A program made the position numbers and the translations under genes. The notes under the pieces are model-generated. The model was given only the letters and a program-made list of their open reading frames with translations, had not been told where the DNA came from and searched no databases. From an uncultured Eubacteriales bacterium (lineage in GTDB: Bacteria; Bacillota; Clostridia; Oscillospirales; Oscillospiraceae), in the NCBI GenBank assembly GCA_900552475.1, contig USAC01000027.1, positions 1 through 23,929 on the forward strand: a stretch of DNA of 23,929 nt, in the 5' to 3' direction. Shown piece after piece: positions 7,102 to 14,935 of this stretch; position 1 is the stretch's first letter; each line of letters opens with the position of its first letter.

Positions 7102-7352
7102 GCCGTCAGCTCGGCCCGCATCGGATAGTATACATTCATATGCATAGTGCGCTTTGTTCGTAACATGGTTAGAAACGCGGAGCGAACTCGTTTTGCGTCC
7201 GAAGCGGCCACGACGGCGCAGCTGGCCACAATTTCAATAATGAAAATGAGATGCACAGAATATTAAAATTCCACTATCCGGTAAAACGACCGCTAAAAAC
7301 ACTGTATTTCCAAGAAAACCACCAAAATCCGCTAAAAAATCAGAAAAAGCCC
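7102..7352. other. AT-rich intergenic stretch without a gene
   Basis: No credible coding region on either strand. The base composition is much poorer in GC than the flanking genes. CCGCTAAAAA occurs twice as a direct repeat (7290-7299 and 7329-7338, 39 bases apart), the second copy ending 14 bases before the -35 box of the lar promoter; this could be an operator but the evidence is thin. Confidence 0.35.
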
Positions 7353-7382
7353 TTGCGTTTTTCGGGAAGGCTATGCTATAAT
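7353..7382 (+). promoter_or_regulatory. Promoter of the lar operon
   Basis: TTGCGT (7353-7358) and a perfect TATAAT (7377-7382) with an 18-base spacer. Transcription would start near 7389, giving an untranslated leader of about 155 bases before larE. Confidence 0.7.
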
Positions 7383-7388
7383 CAGTTC

Positions 7389-7517
7389 ACCTGAGCAGCC
7401 CGAGCTGCTTCCCGGAGCCGAAGCTCGCGGACTGTCCCCGGCACGAAGATAGGAAACGAAAAGCATGTATGCACAGGAAGGCATACGATCCCTCCACGGG
7501 GGATCGTATGCCTTTTT
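7389..7517 (+). ncRNA. Structured leader of larE with terminator; candidate attenuator or riboswitch
   Basis: Between the lar promoter and larE the leader can fold into GCAGC-CCGA-GCTGC (about 7395-7408), then CCGGAGC-CGAA-GCTC with an outer CGG closure (about 7412-7430), an unpaired purine-rich stretch (7441-7466), and a strong terminator (7480-7512 plus T5). GTATGC at 7467-7472 can pair with GCATAC at 7481-7486, which is part of the terminator's 5' arm, giving an alternative, weaker helix. This is the layout of transcription attenuation. It does not match any riboswitch class whose core I can recall (cobalamin, Moco, NiCo, T-box and others checked by eye). The ligand is unknown; nickel or the pincer cofactor would be logical guesses. 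Confidence 0.45.
7480..7517 (+). terminator. Intrinsic terminator in front of larE
   Basis: 13-bp stem, arms 7480-7492 and 7500-7512, followed by T5 and further T-rich sequence. It stands 29 bases before the larE start codon, so larE expression needs read-through or antitermination from the promoter at 7353, unless another promoter exists. Confidence 0.85.
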
Positions 7518-7545
7518 ATTATTGCCACACGGAGGTTGAGGATCT

Positions 7546-8292
7546 ATGGATCTGAAAGAATTTTTCCGCCAGCACCCCAAGGCGGCCATCGCCTTTTCCG
7601 GCGGCGTCGACTCGAGCTATCTGCTGTACGCGGCGCTGCAGTGCGGCGCGGATGTCCGCGCCTATTACGTCAAGGGCGCGTTCCAGCCGCAGTTTGAGCT
7701 GGATGACGCGCAGCGTCTTGCCCGCGACATTCACGCGCCGATGACGGTGCTGCGCGCGGACGTGCTGCGGGACGAGACGGTGACGGCCAATCCCGCCAAC
7801 CGCTGCTATTACTGCAAGAAGGTCGTGTTCTCCTCGATTGCGCAGGCCGCGTTGGCCGACGGGTACACGGTGCTGCTCGACGGCACGAACGCGAGCGACG
7901 ACGCAGGCGACCGCCCCGGCATGCGCGCGCTGCAGGAGCTGCAGGTGCTCTCGCCGCTGCGCCTGTGCGGCCTGACGAAGCCGGAGATCCGGCGGCTGTC
8001 GAAAGAGGCGAGGCTATTCACCTGGGACAAGCCCGCCTACGCGTGTCTCGCCACGCGCATCCCGACGGGGGAGAAGATCACCGCCGAGAAGCTCAGCGCG
8101 ACGGAGAGCGCCGAGGGCGAGCTGTTCGCTATGGGCTTCACCGACTTCCGCGTGCGCTGGTACGCGGGCGCGGCGCGGCTGCAGTTCCCGGCGGTACAGC
8201 TGCCGCGTGTGCTCGAGCGGCGTGAGGAGATCCTGACGAAGCTGAAAAAATACTATCCGGCGGTGCTGCTGGATCTGGAGGTGCGCGGATGA
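7546..8292 (+). CDS. larE: LarE, sulfur transferase for the nickel-pincer nucleotide cofactor
   Basis: A 248-residue PP-loop ATPase. LarE adenylates the pyridinium-3,5-dicarboxylate mononucleotide made by LarB and inserts sulfur, in the studied lactobacillar enzyme by sacrificing a conserved cysteine. Visible motifs: PP-loop AFSGGVDSSYL (SGGVDS, 18-23), NRCYYCKK (C87, C90), LLDGTNASDDAGDRPG (110-124) and ACLATRIPTGEKIT with C167, at the place of the sacrificial cysteine. The ribosome site is GGAGG at 7531-7535. It is first in the operon; its stop overlaps the larB start as ATGA. It is preceded by a terminator-bearing leader. Whether sulfur comes from C167 or an iron-sulfur cluster cannot be decided from sequence alone. 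Confidence 0.94.
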   Translation: MDLKEFFRQHPKAAIAFSGGVDSSYLLYAALQCGADVRAYYVKGAFQPQFELDDAQRLARDIHAPMTVLRADVLRDETVTANPANRCYYCKKVVFSSIAQAALADGYTVLLDGTNASDDAGDRPGMRALQELQVLSPLRLCGLTKPEIRRLSKEARLFTWDKPAYACLATRIPTGEKITAEKLSATESAEGELFAMGFTDFRVRWYAGAARLQFPAVQLPRVLERREEILTKLKKYYPAVLLDLEVRG

Positions 8293-9047
8293 ACAGCGAC
8301 ACGAGAAGAACGCTTGAGGCGCTGAAAAGCGGCGAGATCACCGTCGACGAGGCGATGCTCGCCATCAAGAAGGAGCCTTTCGCCGACATCGGCTATGCCA
8401 AGGTCGACCTCCACCGCGGCATCCGGCAGGGCGCGGCCGAGGTGATCTACGGCGCGGGCAAGACGGCCGCGCAGATGATCGGCATCATAGGCGTGATGCT
8501 CAAAAACGGCGTGAAAACGATTCTGATTACGCGTCTTTCGCCCGAATCGGCGGCGAAGATTCAGGAGGTGTACCCGGCGCTCGACTACCGTGCGGGCGAG
8601 CACATCGGCATCTACGGTGAGATGCCGGAGCCGACGGGGCTCGGCAAGATCGTCGTCGCGACGGGCGGCACGTCCGACATCCCCGTGGCCGAGGAGGCTG
8701 CGCTCACCGCAGAGGTACACGGCAACGAGGTTGTGCGGCTCTATGACGTGGGTGTCGCGGGGCTGCACCGGACACTGGCGCATCTGGACGAGCTCATGAG
8801 CGCGAGTGTCATCATCGCCATCGCTGGCATGGAGGGCGCACTCGCCAGCGTGATCGGAGGTCTTGCCGACTGCCCGGTCATCGCGGTGCCGACGAGCGTG
8901 GGCTACGGCGCGTCGTTCGGGGGCGTTTCGGCGCTGCTGTCGATGCTCAACTCCTGCGCGAGCGGCGTGTCCGTTGTGAATATCGACAACGGCTTCGGTG
9001 CGGGCTACCTCGCCAGCATGATCAACCACATTGGAGGGACGAAATGA
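8289..9047 (+). CDS. larB: LarB, nickel-pincer cofactor biosynthesis carboxylase/hydrolase
   Basis: A 252-residue protein. LarB carboxylates the pyridinium ring of nicotinic acid adenine dinucleotide at C5 and hydrolyses the phosphoanhydride, giving the dicarboxylate mononucleotide used by LarE. The N-terminal part (about 1-100) has the LarB-specific stretch VDLHRGIRQGAAEVIYGAGK. The C-terminal domain is like AIR carboxylase (PurE): ATGGTSDIPVAEEA, GMEGALASVIGGL, VPTSVGYGASFGGVSALLSM and VVNIDNGFGAGY. It starts inside the larE stop (ATGA) and ends inside the larC start (ATGA), so the three genes are translationally coupled in the order of the pathway's use. Confidence 0.95.
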   Translation: MNSDTRRTLEALKSGEITVDEAMLAIKKEPFADIGYAKVDLHRGIRQGAAEVIYGAGKTAAQMIGIIGVMLKNGVKTILITRLSPESAAKIQEVYPALDYRAGEHIGIYGEMPEPTGLGKIVVATGGTSDIPVAEEAALTAEVHGNEVVRLYDVGVAGLHRTLAHLDELMSASVIIAIAGMEGALASVIGGLADCPVIAVPTSVGYGASFGGVSALLSMLNSCASGVSVVNIDNGFGAGYLASMINHIGGTK

Positions 9048-10288
9048 GAACGCTTTATCTCGACTGCGGCATGGGCGCGGCGGGCGACATGCTGACGGCG
9101 GCTCTGCTGGAGCTGCTGCCCGATCCGGAGAGCTTTGTAAAGGAACTGAACGCGCTGGGGATCCCCGGCGTGGAGTACGTCCGCGAGGACGCGGTCAAAT
9201 GCGGCATCGGCGGCACGCACATGTCGGTGAGAATCCACGGCGAAGAGGAGTCCGAGGAGATGCTCCACCATCACCACGAGCATGAACACCATCATGAGTA
9301 TGACCATGAGCATACGCATGACTACGGCCACGGCGAGCACCACCATCACCAACACAGCGGCCTGCACGATATTGAGCATATAGTGCGCGGGCACCTGCAC
9401 CTGCCGCAGCAGGTGCAGGACGACATCCTCACGGTCTACGGCCTGATTGCCGAGGCGGAGAGCCGCGCACACGGCATGCCGGTGGAGGAGATCCACTTCC
9501 ACGAGGTCGGCACGATGGACGCCATCGCCGACGTGACGGCGGTGTGCCTGCTGATGAATCGGCTGGCGCCGGATGAGGTCGTCGTCTCGCCGATCCACGT
9601 TGGGAGCGGGCAGTTGCGCTGCGCGCACGGGATTTTGCCCGTCCCCGCACCGGCGACGGCGTTTATCCTGCGGGACGTCCCGATCTACGGCGGGACGGTG
9701 CAGGGCGAGCTCTGCACCCCGACGGGCGCGGCGCTGCTGCGCCATTTCGCCACGCGCTTCGGCGCGATGCCGCCCATGCGCGTGCAGGCCATCGGCTACG
9801 GCATGGGCAAGAAGGACTTCGAAGCGGCGAACTGCGTGCGCGCGATGCTCGGCGAGAGCGGCTCGGCGGGCGACACCGTGACGGAGCTGAGCTGCAACGT
9901 CGACGACATGACGGGCGAAGCCGTCGGCTTCGCGCTGGAGGAGCTGCTCGCCGCGGGTGCGCTCGAGGCGTTCACGGTGCCCGTCGGGATGAAGAAGTCC
10001 CGCCCGGGCGTGATGCTCTGCGTCCTCTGCCGTGAGCAGGACAGCGAGCGCATCGCGGGGCTGATGCTGCGCCACACGACGAGCATCGGCGTGCGCGCCC
10101 ACAGCTGCCGCCGCTATGTGCTCACGCGCCGGATCGAAACGGTGCAGACGCCCTACGGCGAGGTGCGCCGCAAGCTCTCCGAGGGCTATGGCGCGTCCCG
10201 CGTGAAATATGAATACGACGATCTGGCCCACATCGCACGCGAGACGGGCCGCACGCTCGACGAAGTCCGGTCGGAGCTGACGCACTGA
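9044..10288 (+). CDS. larC: LarC, nickel insertion protein for the pincer cofactor, with His-rich loop
   Basis: A 414-residue protein, the CTP-dependent cyclometallase that inserts nickel into the dithio-dicarboxylate mononucleotide to complete the cofactor. The N-terminus LYLDCGMGAAGDMLTAALLE is typical. Residues 75-112 form a dense His/Glu/Asp segment (about 19 His), a probable nickel-binding or nickel-holding region. EEIHFHEVGTMDAIADVTAV and GELCTPTGAALLRHF are core family motifs. In Lactobacillus plantarum larC is read through a programmed frameshift (larC1/larC2); here it is one uninterrupted frame. The start overlaps the larB stop (ATGA), with GGAGG upstream. LarA is absent from this window, so the client enzyme is elsewhere. 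Confidence 0.95.
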   Translation: MRTLYLDCGMGAAGDMLTAALLELLPDPESFVKELNALGIPGVEYVREDAVKCGIGGTHMSVRIHGEEESEEMLHHHHEHEHHHEYDHEHTHDYGHGEHHHHQHSGLHDIEHIVRGHLHLPQQVQDDILTVYGLIAEAESRAHGMPVEEIHFHEVGTMDAIADVTAVCLLMNRLAPDEVVVSPIHVGSGQLRCAHGILPVPAPATAFILRDVPIYGGTVQGELCTPTGAALLRHFATRFGAMPPMRVQAIGYGMGKKDFEAANCVRAMLGESGSAGDTVTELSCNVDDMTGEAVGFALEELLAAGALEAFTVPVGMKKSRPGVMLCVLCREQDSERIAGLMLRHTTSIGVRAHSCRRYVLTRRIETVQTPYGEVRRKLSEGYGASRVKYEYDDLAHIARETGRTLDEVRSELTH

Positions 10289-10305
10289 CCGATAAAATAA
10301 ATGCC

Positions 10306-10330
10306 CCCGGCCTGTCAGCAGCAGACCGGG
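10306..10330 (+). other. Intercistronic stem-loop between larC and the solute-binding protein gene
   Basis: Imperfect hairpin: CCCGG (10306-10310) pairs with CCGGG (10326-10330), and CTG (10312-10314) with CAG (10322-10324), with one internal mismatch. No T-run follows, so it does not look like an efficient terminator; it may mark RNA processing or partial attenuation. The larC to lipoprotein gap is 123 bases and holds no clear promoter. Confidence 0.35.
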
Positions 10331-10411
10331 AGCGGTACCCGCACAGATCGAATCAATCAAGGCGGTAACTGCATTATAGCACGACTGCCGGAAAAAGAAA
10401 GGAAATTTTTT

Positions 10412-11956
10412 ATGAAAAAAGCCATGTCTTTGCTGCTGGCGCTGGTGATGGTGCTGTCGCTCGCGGCCTGCGGAAGCGGCGGAAGTGCCGACGACAACAG
10501 CAGCGGCACCACCCTTGTCTACGGCTCCGCCGACTATACGCGCATCAACCCCGCGATGGATGAGCACGGGGAGATCAACCTCCTACTCTTCAACGGCCTG
10601 ACCGCCCACGACGGCAACGACCAGATCGTCCCCGGCCTCGCCGAGACGTGGGACTATGACGAGCAGACCTATACCTATACCTTCCACCTGCGCGAGGGCG
10701 TGAAGTGGCACGACGGCGAGCCGTTCACGGCGGATGACGTCAAGTTCACCATCGAGGCCATCATGGACCCCGAGAACGGCTCCGAGAACGCGCCGAACTA
10801 CGAGGACGTCGAGGAGATCACCATCATCGACGCGCAGACCGTCGCTTTCCGTCTCACCGAGCCGAACGTGGCGTTTCTGGAGTATATGACGATGGGCATC
10901 CTCCCGCAGCACCTGCTCGCCGGGCAGGACATGCAGGAGTCCGACTTTTTCCGCAGCCCCGTCGGCACCGGCCCGTATAAGCTCGAGAGCTGGGACGCGG
11001 GCCAGTCAATCGTGCTGGTGAAGAACGAGGACTACTACCTCGGCGCGCCGAAGATCGACCGCGTGATCTTCAAGATCGTCCCCGACGACAACGCGCAGGC
11101 CGTGCAGCTGCAGTCCGGCGAGCTGGATCTGGCGCTGCTTGACCCGAAGAACGCCCAGAGCTTCGCCGGTACGGACGGCTATACGCTCTATGACATGACG
11201 ACGGCGGACTACCGCGGCATTCTCTTCAACTTCGCCAACGACTACTGGACGGCGAACCGCGACATCATCCCCGCCATCTGCTATGCCATCGACCGGCAGG
11301 CGATTGTCGACTCCGTCCTCCTCGGCGAGGGCATGCCCGCCTACGGCCCGCTGCAGCGGAACATCTACAACGACGAGAGCGTCGAGCACTACGACTATAA
11401 CCCCGACAAGGCGCGCGCCATCCTCGAGGATGCGGGCTGCACGCTGGGCGCGGACGGCTTCTATACCCGCGGCGGCGAGCAGCTGGCCTTCACGATCAGC
11501 GTCATGTCCGGCGAGCAGGACCGCATCGACATCGCGCAGGCCGCGGCGCAGCAGATCCGCGCGATCGGTATCAACTGCACCGTGGAGATCCCCGCGCAGA
11601 TGGACTGGGGCGGCCAGATGGCCTGCCTCATCGGCTGGGGCAGCCCCTTCGACGCGGACGACCACACTTATAAAGTCTTCGGCACCGATAAGGGCGCGAA
11701 CTACTCGAGCTATTCCAACACCGCCGTCGACGAGGCGCTGATCAAGGCGCGCCAGTCCGACGACCCGGCGGTGCGCAAGGCGTACTACGCCGACTTCCAG
11801 CAGGCGCTGGCGGCCGATCCGGCCTATGCCTTCATCTGCTACATCGACGCGAACTACGTCGCGAAGTCGAACATCAAGGGCATCGACACGGACACGGTGC
11901 TCGGGCACCACGGCGTCGGCATCTTCTGGAACATTCAGGACTGGGAAATCGCCTGA
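10412..11956 (+). CDS. ABC transporter substrate-binding lipoprotein, family 5 (nickel/peptide type)
   Basis: A 514-residue extracellular binding protein. It begins with a lipoprotein signal peptide (MKKAMSLLLALVMVLSLAAC, lipobox LAAC with C20), followed by a Gly/Ser/Asp linker. The family 5 signature is present: LREGVKWHDGEPFTADDVKF, at about 93-112. Later parts (PVGTGPYKLESW, YNPDKARAILEDAGC) are typical of OppA/DppA/NikA proteins. These bind peptides, nickel chelates or other small solutes. Position directly behind larEBC argues for nickel or a nickel complex; sequence alone cannot prove it. The real start is the ATG at 10412 with AAAGGA upstream, not the earlier in-frame ATG at 10301, which would place 37 charged residues before the signal peptide. 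Confidence 0.9.
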   Translation: MKKAMSLLLALVMVLSLAACGSGGSADDNSSGTTLVYGSADYTRINPAMDEHGEINLLLFNGLTAHDGNDQIVPGLAETWDYDEQTYTYTFHLREGVKWHDGEPFTADDVKFTIEAIMDPENGSENAPNYEDVEEITIIDAQTVAFRLTEPNVAFLEYMTMGILPQHLLAGQDMQESDFFRSPVGTGPYKLESWDAGQSIVLVKNEDYYLGAPKIDRVIFKIVPDDNAQAVQLQSGELDLALLDPKNAQSFAGTDGYTLYDMTTADYRGILFNFANDYWTANRDIIPAICYAIDRQAIVDSVLLGEGMPAYGPLQRNIYNDESVEHYDYNPDKARAILEDAGCTLGADGFYTRGGEQLAFTISVMSGEQDRIDIAQAAAQQIRAIGINCTVEIPAQMDWGGQMACLIGWGSPFDADDHTYKVFGTDKGANYSSYSNTAVDEALIKARQSDDPAVRKAYYADFQQALAADPAYAFICYIDANYVAKSNIKGIDTDTVLGHHGVGIFWNIQDWEIA

Positions 11957-11979
11957 CCAAATAGGAGACAAATAAAAAA

Positions 11980-12012
11980 ACGGGCGGGGCTGGCAGCAGC
12001 CCCTTTGCCCGT
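11980..12012 (+). other. Stem-loop between the binding-protein gene and the ATPase genes
   Basis: ACGGGC (11980-11985) pairs with GCCCGT (12007-12012), and GGGGCT (11986-11991) with AGCCCC (11998-12003), with a TTT bulge. No T-run follows. Such structures after binding-protein genes commonly hold the upstream mRNA stable so that the binding protein is made in excess over the membrane parts. Confidence 0.6.
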
Positions 12013-12031
12013 ATCGGGAAGAGGACGGACT

Positions 12032-13045
12032 ATGGCGGCATTACTGGAAGTGGAAAATCTGGCGGTGAGCTTTTACCCGGCGGCGGGCGAGGTGCAGGCC
12101 GTGCGCGGCGTGAGCTTCTCGCTGCGGCAGGGGGAGGTACTCGCCGTCGTGGGCGAGTCCGGCTGCGGCAAGAGCGTCCTCTGCAAGAGTATCATGGGGC
12201 TGCTGCCGGACGTGGCGCGCATCAAGTCCGGAAGCATCTGCGTGCGCGGGGAGGAGCTTGTGGGAAAGTCCGAGTGCGAGCTGCAGAAGCTGCGCGGGCG
12301 GCTGTTTTCCATGGTGTTTCAGGATCCCATGACCTCGCTCAACCCGACGATGACGATCGGCGGCCAAATCGCCGAGGCCGTGCGCGTCCACGCGCCGGGG
12401 CTTTCGCGCGCGGCCGTGCGGGAGCGGGTGCTGGAGCTGATGCGCCTTGTCGGCATCGACCGAGCGGAGGAGCGCATGAAGCTCTGCCCGCACCACTTCT
12501 CCGGCGGCATGCGCCAGCGCGCCGTCATGGCCATCGCCCTCGCGGGCTCGCCTGCGATTCTCTTCGCCGACGAGCCGACAACGGCGCTCGACGTGACGAT
12601 TCAGGCGCAAATCCTCGACCTGCTGCGCGAGGTGCAGCAGCGGCTTGGGACGGCGACCGTGTTTGTGACGCACGACCTCGGTGTCGTGGCGCGCGTGGCC
12701 GACCGCGTGGCCGTCATGTACGCGGGGAAGATCGTCGAGACGGGGACGGTCGACGAGATCTTCTATGATCCGCGCCACCCCTACACCTGGTGCCTGCTGC
12801 GCTCGCTGCCCGCGTTCTCGCGCGGGGCGGAGGAGCTGCAGGTGATTCCGGGCATGCCCCCGGCGCTGCTCGATCCGCCGAAGGGGGACGCCTTCGCCGC
12901 GCGCAACCCGTGGGCGCTGGCCATCGACTATGAGGAGGAGCCGCCGATGTTCCGTGTGAGCGATACGCACTATGCCGCGACGTGGCTGCTCGACCCGCGC
13001 GCGCCGAAAATCACGCCCGGGGGGGGAGGTGGCCTGCATGGATAA
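12032..13045 (+). CDS. ABC transporter ATPase, OppD/DppD/NikD type
   Basis: A 337-residue nucleotide-binding subunit. Motifs: Walker A GESGCGKS (41-48), Q-loop FQDPMTSLNP (Q97), signature FSGGMRQR (156-163), Walker B AILFADEPTTALD (175-187) and switch FVTHDLG (H214). The C-terminal tail (YDPRHPYTWCLLRSLPAF and on) is the Opp/Dpp extension, but it carries only one Cys-free stretch instead of the usual iron-sulfur-type Cys cluster. The start ATG at 12032 has GAGG seven bases upstream; an earlier in-frame ATG at 12005 lies in the preceding stem-loop. Its last 8 bases overlap the next ATPase gene. It works with the partner ATPase and the two permeases. Confidence 0.93.
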   Translation: MAALLEVENLAVSFYPAAGEVQAVRGVSFSLRQGEVLAVVGESGCGKSVLCKSIMGLLPDVARIKSGSICVRGEELVGKSECELQKLRGRLFSMVFQDPMTSLNPTMTIGGQIAEAVRVHAPGLSRAAVRERVLELMRLVGIDRAEERMKLCPHHFSGGMRQRAVMAIALAGSPAILFADEPTTALDVTIQAQILDLLREVQQRLGTATVFVTHDLGVVARVADRVAVMYAGKIVETGTVDEIFYDPRHPYTWCLLRSLPAFSRGAEELQVIPGMPPALLDPPKGDAFAARNPWALAIDYEEEPPMFRVSDTHYAATWLLDPRAPKITPGGGGGLHG

Positions 13046-13943
13046 CCGGGACATTCTGCTCGATGTGCGCCATCTGCGCCATGTGTTCCCGCTGGGGCAC
13101 AGAGAGTTTGTCCGCGCGGTGGACGATGTGTCGTTCCAGATCCGGCGGGGCGAGGTGTTCGGCCTTGTCGGCGAGTCCGGGTCGGGCAAGTCCACCGTCG
13201 CGCGCTGCATCATGAATCTCTACCGCCCGACGGGGGGCGAGATTTACTACCAGGGGATCAATGTCTGCGACCCGGCGGCGCGGCATGCCAGCCGCCGCAT
13301 GCTGCAGACGACGCGCCAGATGATCTTTCAGGACTCCGGTTCGAGCCTTGACCAGCGGATGCGGGTGTGCGACCTGATTGCCGAGCCCCTACGCATCCAC
13401 CGCATCACCCCTCCGCGCGGCATCTGCCGGGCGGAGGCGGCGTTTCAGATGCGCTATGTGGGGCTGGACGAGCGGTATCTCGACGCGTACCCGCCCGAGC
13501 TCTCCGGCGGCCAGCGCCAGCGCGTGGCCATTGCGCGGGCGCTGTGCATGGAGCCGCAGCTGCTCGTGGCGGACGAGCCGATCGCCTCACTCGACGTGTC
13601 CATTCAGGCGCAGATCGTGAATCTGTTCCGCCATCTCCAGAGAGAGCACGGGTTTTCGTTCCTCTTCATCGCGCACGACCTCGCGATGGTGGAGTTTCTG
13701 TGCGACCGGGTGGGCGTGATGTACCGGGGGCGTCTGGTGGAGGTCGGCCCGGCGTGGGAGATCTTCGAGCGCCCCGCGCACCCGTATACGCGGGCGCTTG
13801 TGCGCGCGATTCCCATCCCGGACCCGCGCGCCGAGCGCGCCCGGCCGCCGCTGGCGCAGCCGGAGGAGTATTCCACGCGGGGCGAGCTGACGGAGATTGC
13901 ACCGGAGCATTTTGTCCTGCGGGAGGAGGGGGAGAGCCGATGA
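13038..13943 (+). CDS. ABC transporter ATPase, OppF/DppF/NikE type
   Basis: A 301-residue nucleotide-binding subunit, partner of the ATPase encoded just before it. Motifs: Walker A GESGSGKST (45-53), Q-loop IFQDSGSSLDQR (Q98), signature LSGGQRQR (155-162), Walker B LLVADEPIASLD (175-186) and switch IAHDLAMV (H213). The family tail PAHPYTRALVRAIPIPDP is present. The ATG at 13038 follows GGGGGGAGG at 8-base spacing and overlaps the previous gene by 8 bases. Its stop overlaps the next permease start as ATGA. Confidence 0.93.
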   Translation: MDNRDILLDVRHLRHVFPLGHREFVRAVDDVSFQIRRGEVFGLVGESGSGKSTVARCIMNLYRPTGGEIYYQGINVCDPAARHASRRMLQTTRQMIFQDSGSSLDQRMRVCDLIAEPLRIHRITPPRGICRAEAAFQMRYVGLDERYLDAYPPELSGGQRQRVAIARALCMEPQLLVADEPIASLDVSIQAQIVNLFRHLQREHGFSFLFIAHDLAMVEFLCDRVGVMYRGRLVEVGPAWEIFERPAHPYTRALVRAIPIPDPRAERARPPLAQPEEYSTRGELTEIAPEHFVLREEGESR

Positions 13944-14935
13944 AAAAGAGCTGCATCCGCTATTACGGTGGCAAGCTTCTCGCGTTCGTCGTGAGCGTGT
14001 TGGTGCTGAGCGTGCTGGTGTTCTATATCGCGCGTCTCGCCCCCGGCGACCCGCTCGTGTCGTACTACGGCGACCGGGTCGAGAAGATGAGCGTCGCCGA
14101 GCGCGCTTGGGCGGAGGAAAAGCTCGGTCTGAGCGACCCGATCTATGTGCAGTACGTCCGGTGGCTTGCGGGCGCGCTGCACGGGGAGTTCGGCATCTCC
14201 TATAAGTATAAGATGGACGTGCTCGAGGTGATCGGCAGCCGCGTCGGCAACACGCTCATCCTCGGCGGGATCGGCTTTGTTCTGATCTTCACGCTGGCGA
14301 TGGCGCTGGGCGTGCTGTGCGCGTGGAAAGAGGAACGGCCTGTCGACCGGATCCTCTGCAAAGTCGGGACAGTCACAAGCTGCATCCCGGAGTTCTGGCT
14401 CTCGCTCGTGCTGATTCTCGTGTTCTCGGTGGCGCTGCGGTGGCTGCCGAGCTCGGGGGCCTACGCCGTCGGCGGCGGGGGCTTCGGCGACCGGCTGCGC
14501 CATCTTGTGCTGCCGATGACGGTCGTTGTGCTGAGCCACCTGTGGTACTACGCCTACATGCTGCGCAACAAGCTGCTCGAGGAGGTGCGCGCGGACTATG
14601 TCCTGCTTGCGCGGGCGAAGGGGCTTTCGCGGCGCACGATCCTGCTGCGCCACTGTCTGAGAAATGCCCTGCCGTCGTATCTGAGCCTGATGGCCATCTC
14701 CGTGCCGCACATCCTCGGCGGCACCTATGTTGTCGAGACGGTGTTTTCCTATCCCGGCATCGGCACGCTCGCCTATGAGAGCGCGCGCTATAAGGACTAC
14801 AACCTGCTGATGGTGCTGTGCATCCTCACGGGCGCGGTCGTCATTCTGTGCAGCATCGCCGCGCAGATCATCAACGAACGGCTCGACCCGCGCATCCGCG
14901 CGGACGTGCCGCGGGAGGAGGGGGAGCGCACATGA
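13940..14935 (+). CDS. ABC transporter permease, OppB/DppB/NikB type
   Basis: A 331-residue inner-membrane permease with about six membrane segments, the first at about 12-32. It has the N-terminal family motif ARLAPGDPL and the cytoplasmic EAA loop at about 217-245 (YVLLARAKGLSRRTILLRHC, followed by LRNALPS), where the ATPases dock. ETVFSYPGIGTLAYES near the C-terminus is also typical. It starts within the stop of the upstream ATPase gene and ends within the start of the second permease gene (ATGA both times), so the membrane and ATPase parts are tightly coupled in translation. Confidence 0.93.
   Translation: MKKSCIRYYGGKLLAFVVSVLVLSVLVFYIARLAPGDPLVSYYGDRVEKMSVAERAWAEEKLGLSDPIYVQYVRWLAGALHGEFGISYKYKMDVLEVIGSRVGNTLILGGIGFVLIFTLAMALGVLCAWKEERPVDRILCKVGTVTSCIPEFWLSLVLILVFSVALRWLPSSGAYAVGGGGFGDRLRHLVLPMTVVVLSHLWYYAYMLRNKLLEEVRADYVLLARAKGLSRRTILLRHCLRNALPSYLSLMAISVPHILGGTYVVETVFSYPGIGTLAYESARYKDYNLLMVLCILTGAVVILCSIAAQIINERLDPRIRADVPREEGERT

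Noticed and set aside
7389..7480. Cobalamin riboswitch in the larE leader
   Set aside because: GGACTGTCCCCGG is only loosely like part of the B12 aptamer; the conserved GCCACTG box and the AGNCAGGANACCTGCC-type core are missing.
7389..7480. T-box, Moco or NiCo riboswitch in the larE leader
   Set aside because: No T-box AGGGTGGNACCGCG sequence and none of the core sequences of the other classes that I can recall; needs a covariance-model search to be certain.
9266..9379. Tandem DNA repeat in larC
   Set aside because: The CAC/CAT-rich stretch encodes the His segment of LarC and varies in codon use, so it is coding sequence under protein-level selection rather than a DNA repeat element.
9005..10567. 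Long open frame on the minus strand opposite larC and the lipoprotein gene
   Set aside because: It lies fully antisense to two clear genes. Its translation is rich in His, Arg, Ala and Asp in a low-complexity way, as expected for the reverse of GC-rich codons, and it has no ribosome site or family match.
12041..13213. Minus-strand open frame opposite the two ATPase genes
   Set aside because: Antisense shadow of ABC ATPases in GC-rich DNA, with no domain visible.
13367..13939. N-terminal extension of the first permease
   Set aside because: It is a shifted reading of the ATPase gene; the true start at 13940 gives the normal permease N-terminus.
13604..14710. Minus-strand open frame opposite the ATPase/permease genes
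   Set aside because: Antisense shadow; composition biased to His, Arg, Gln and Asp; no start signal.
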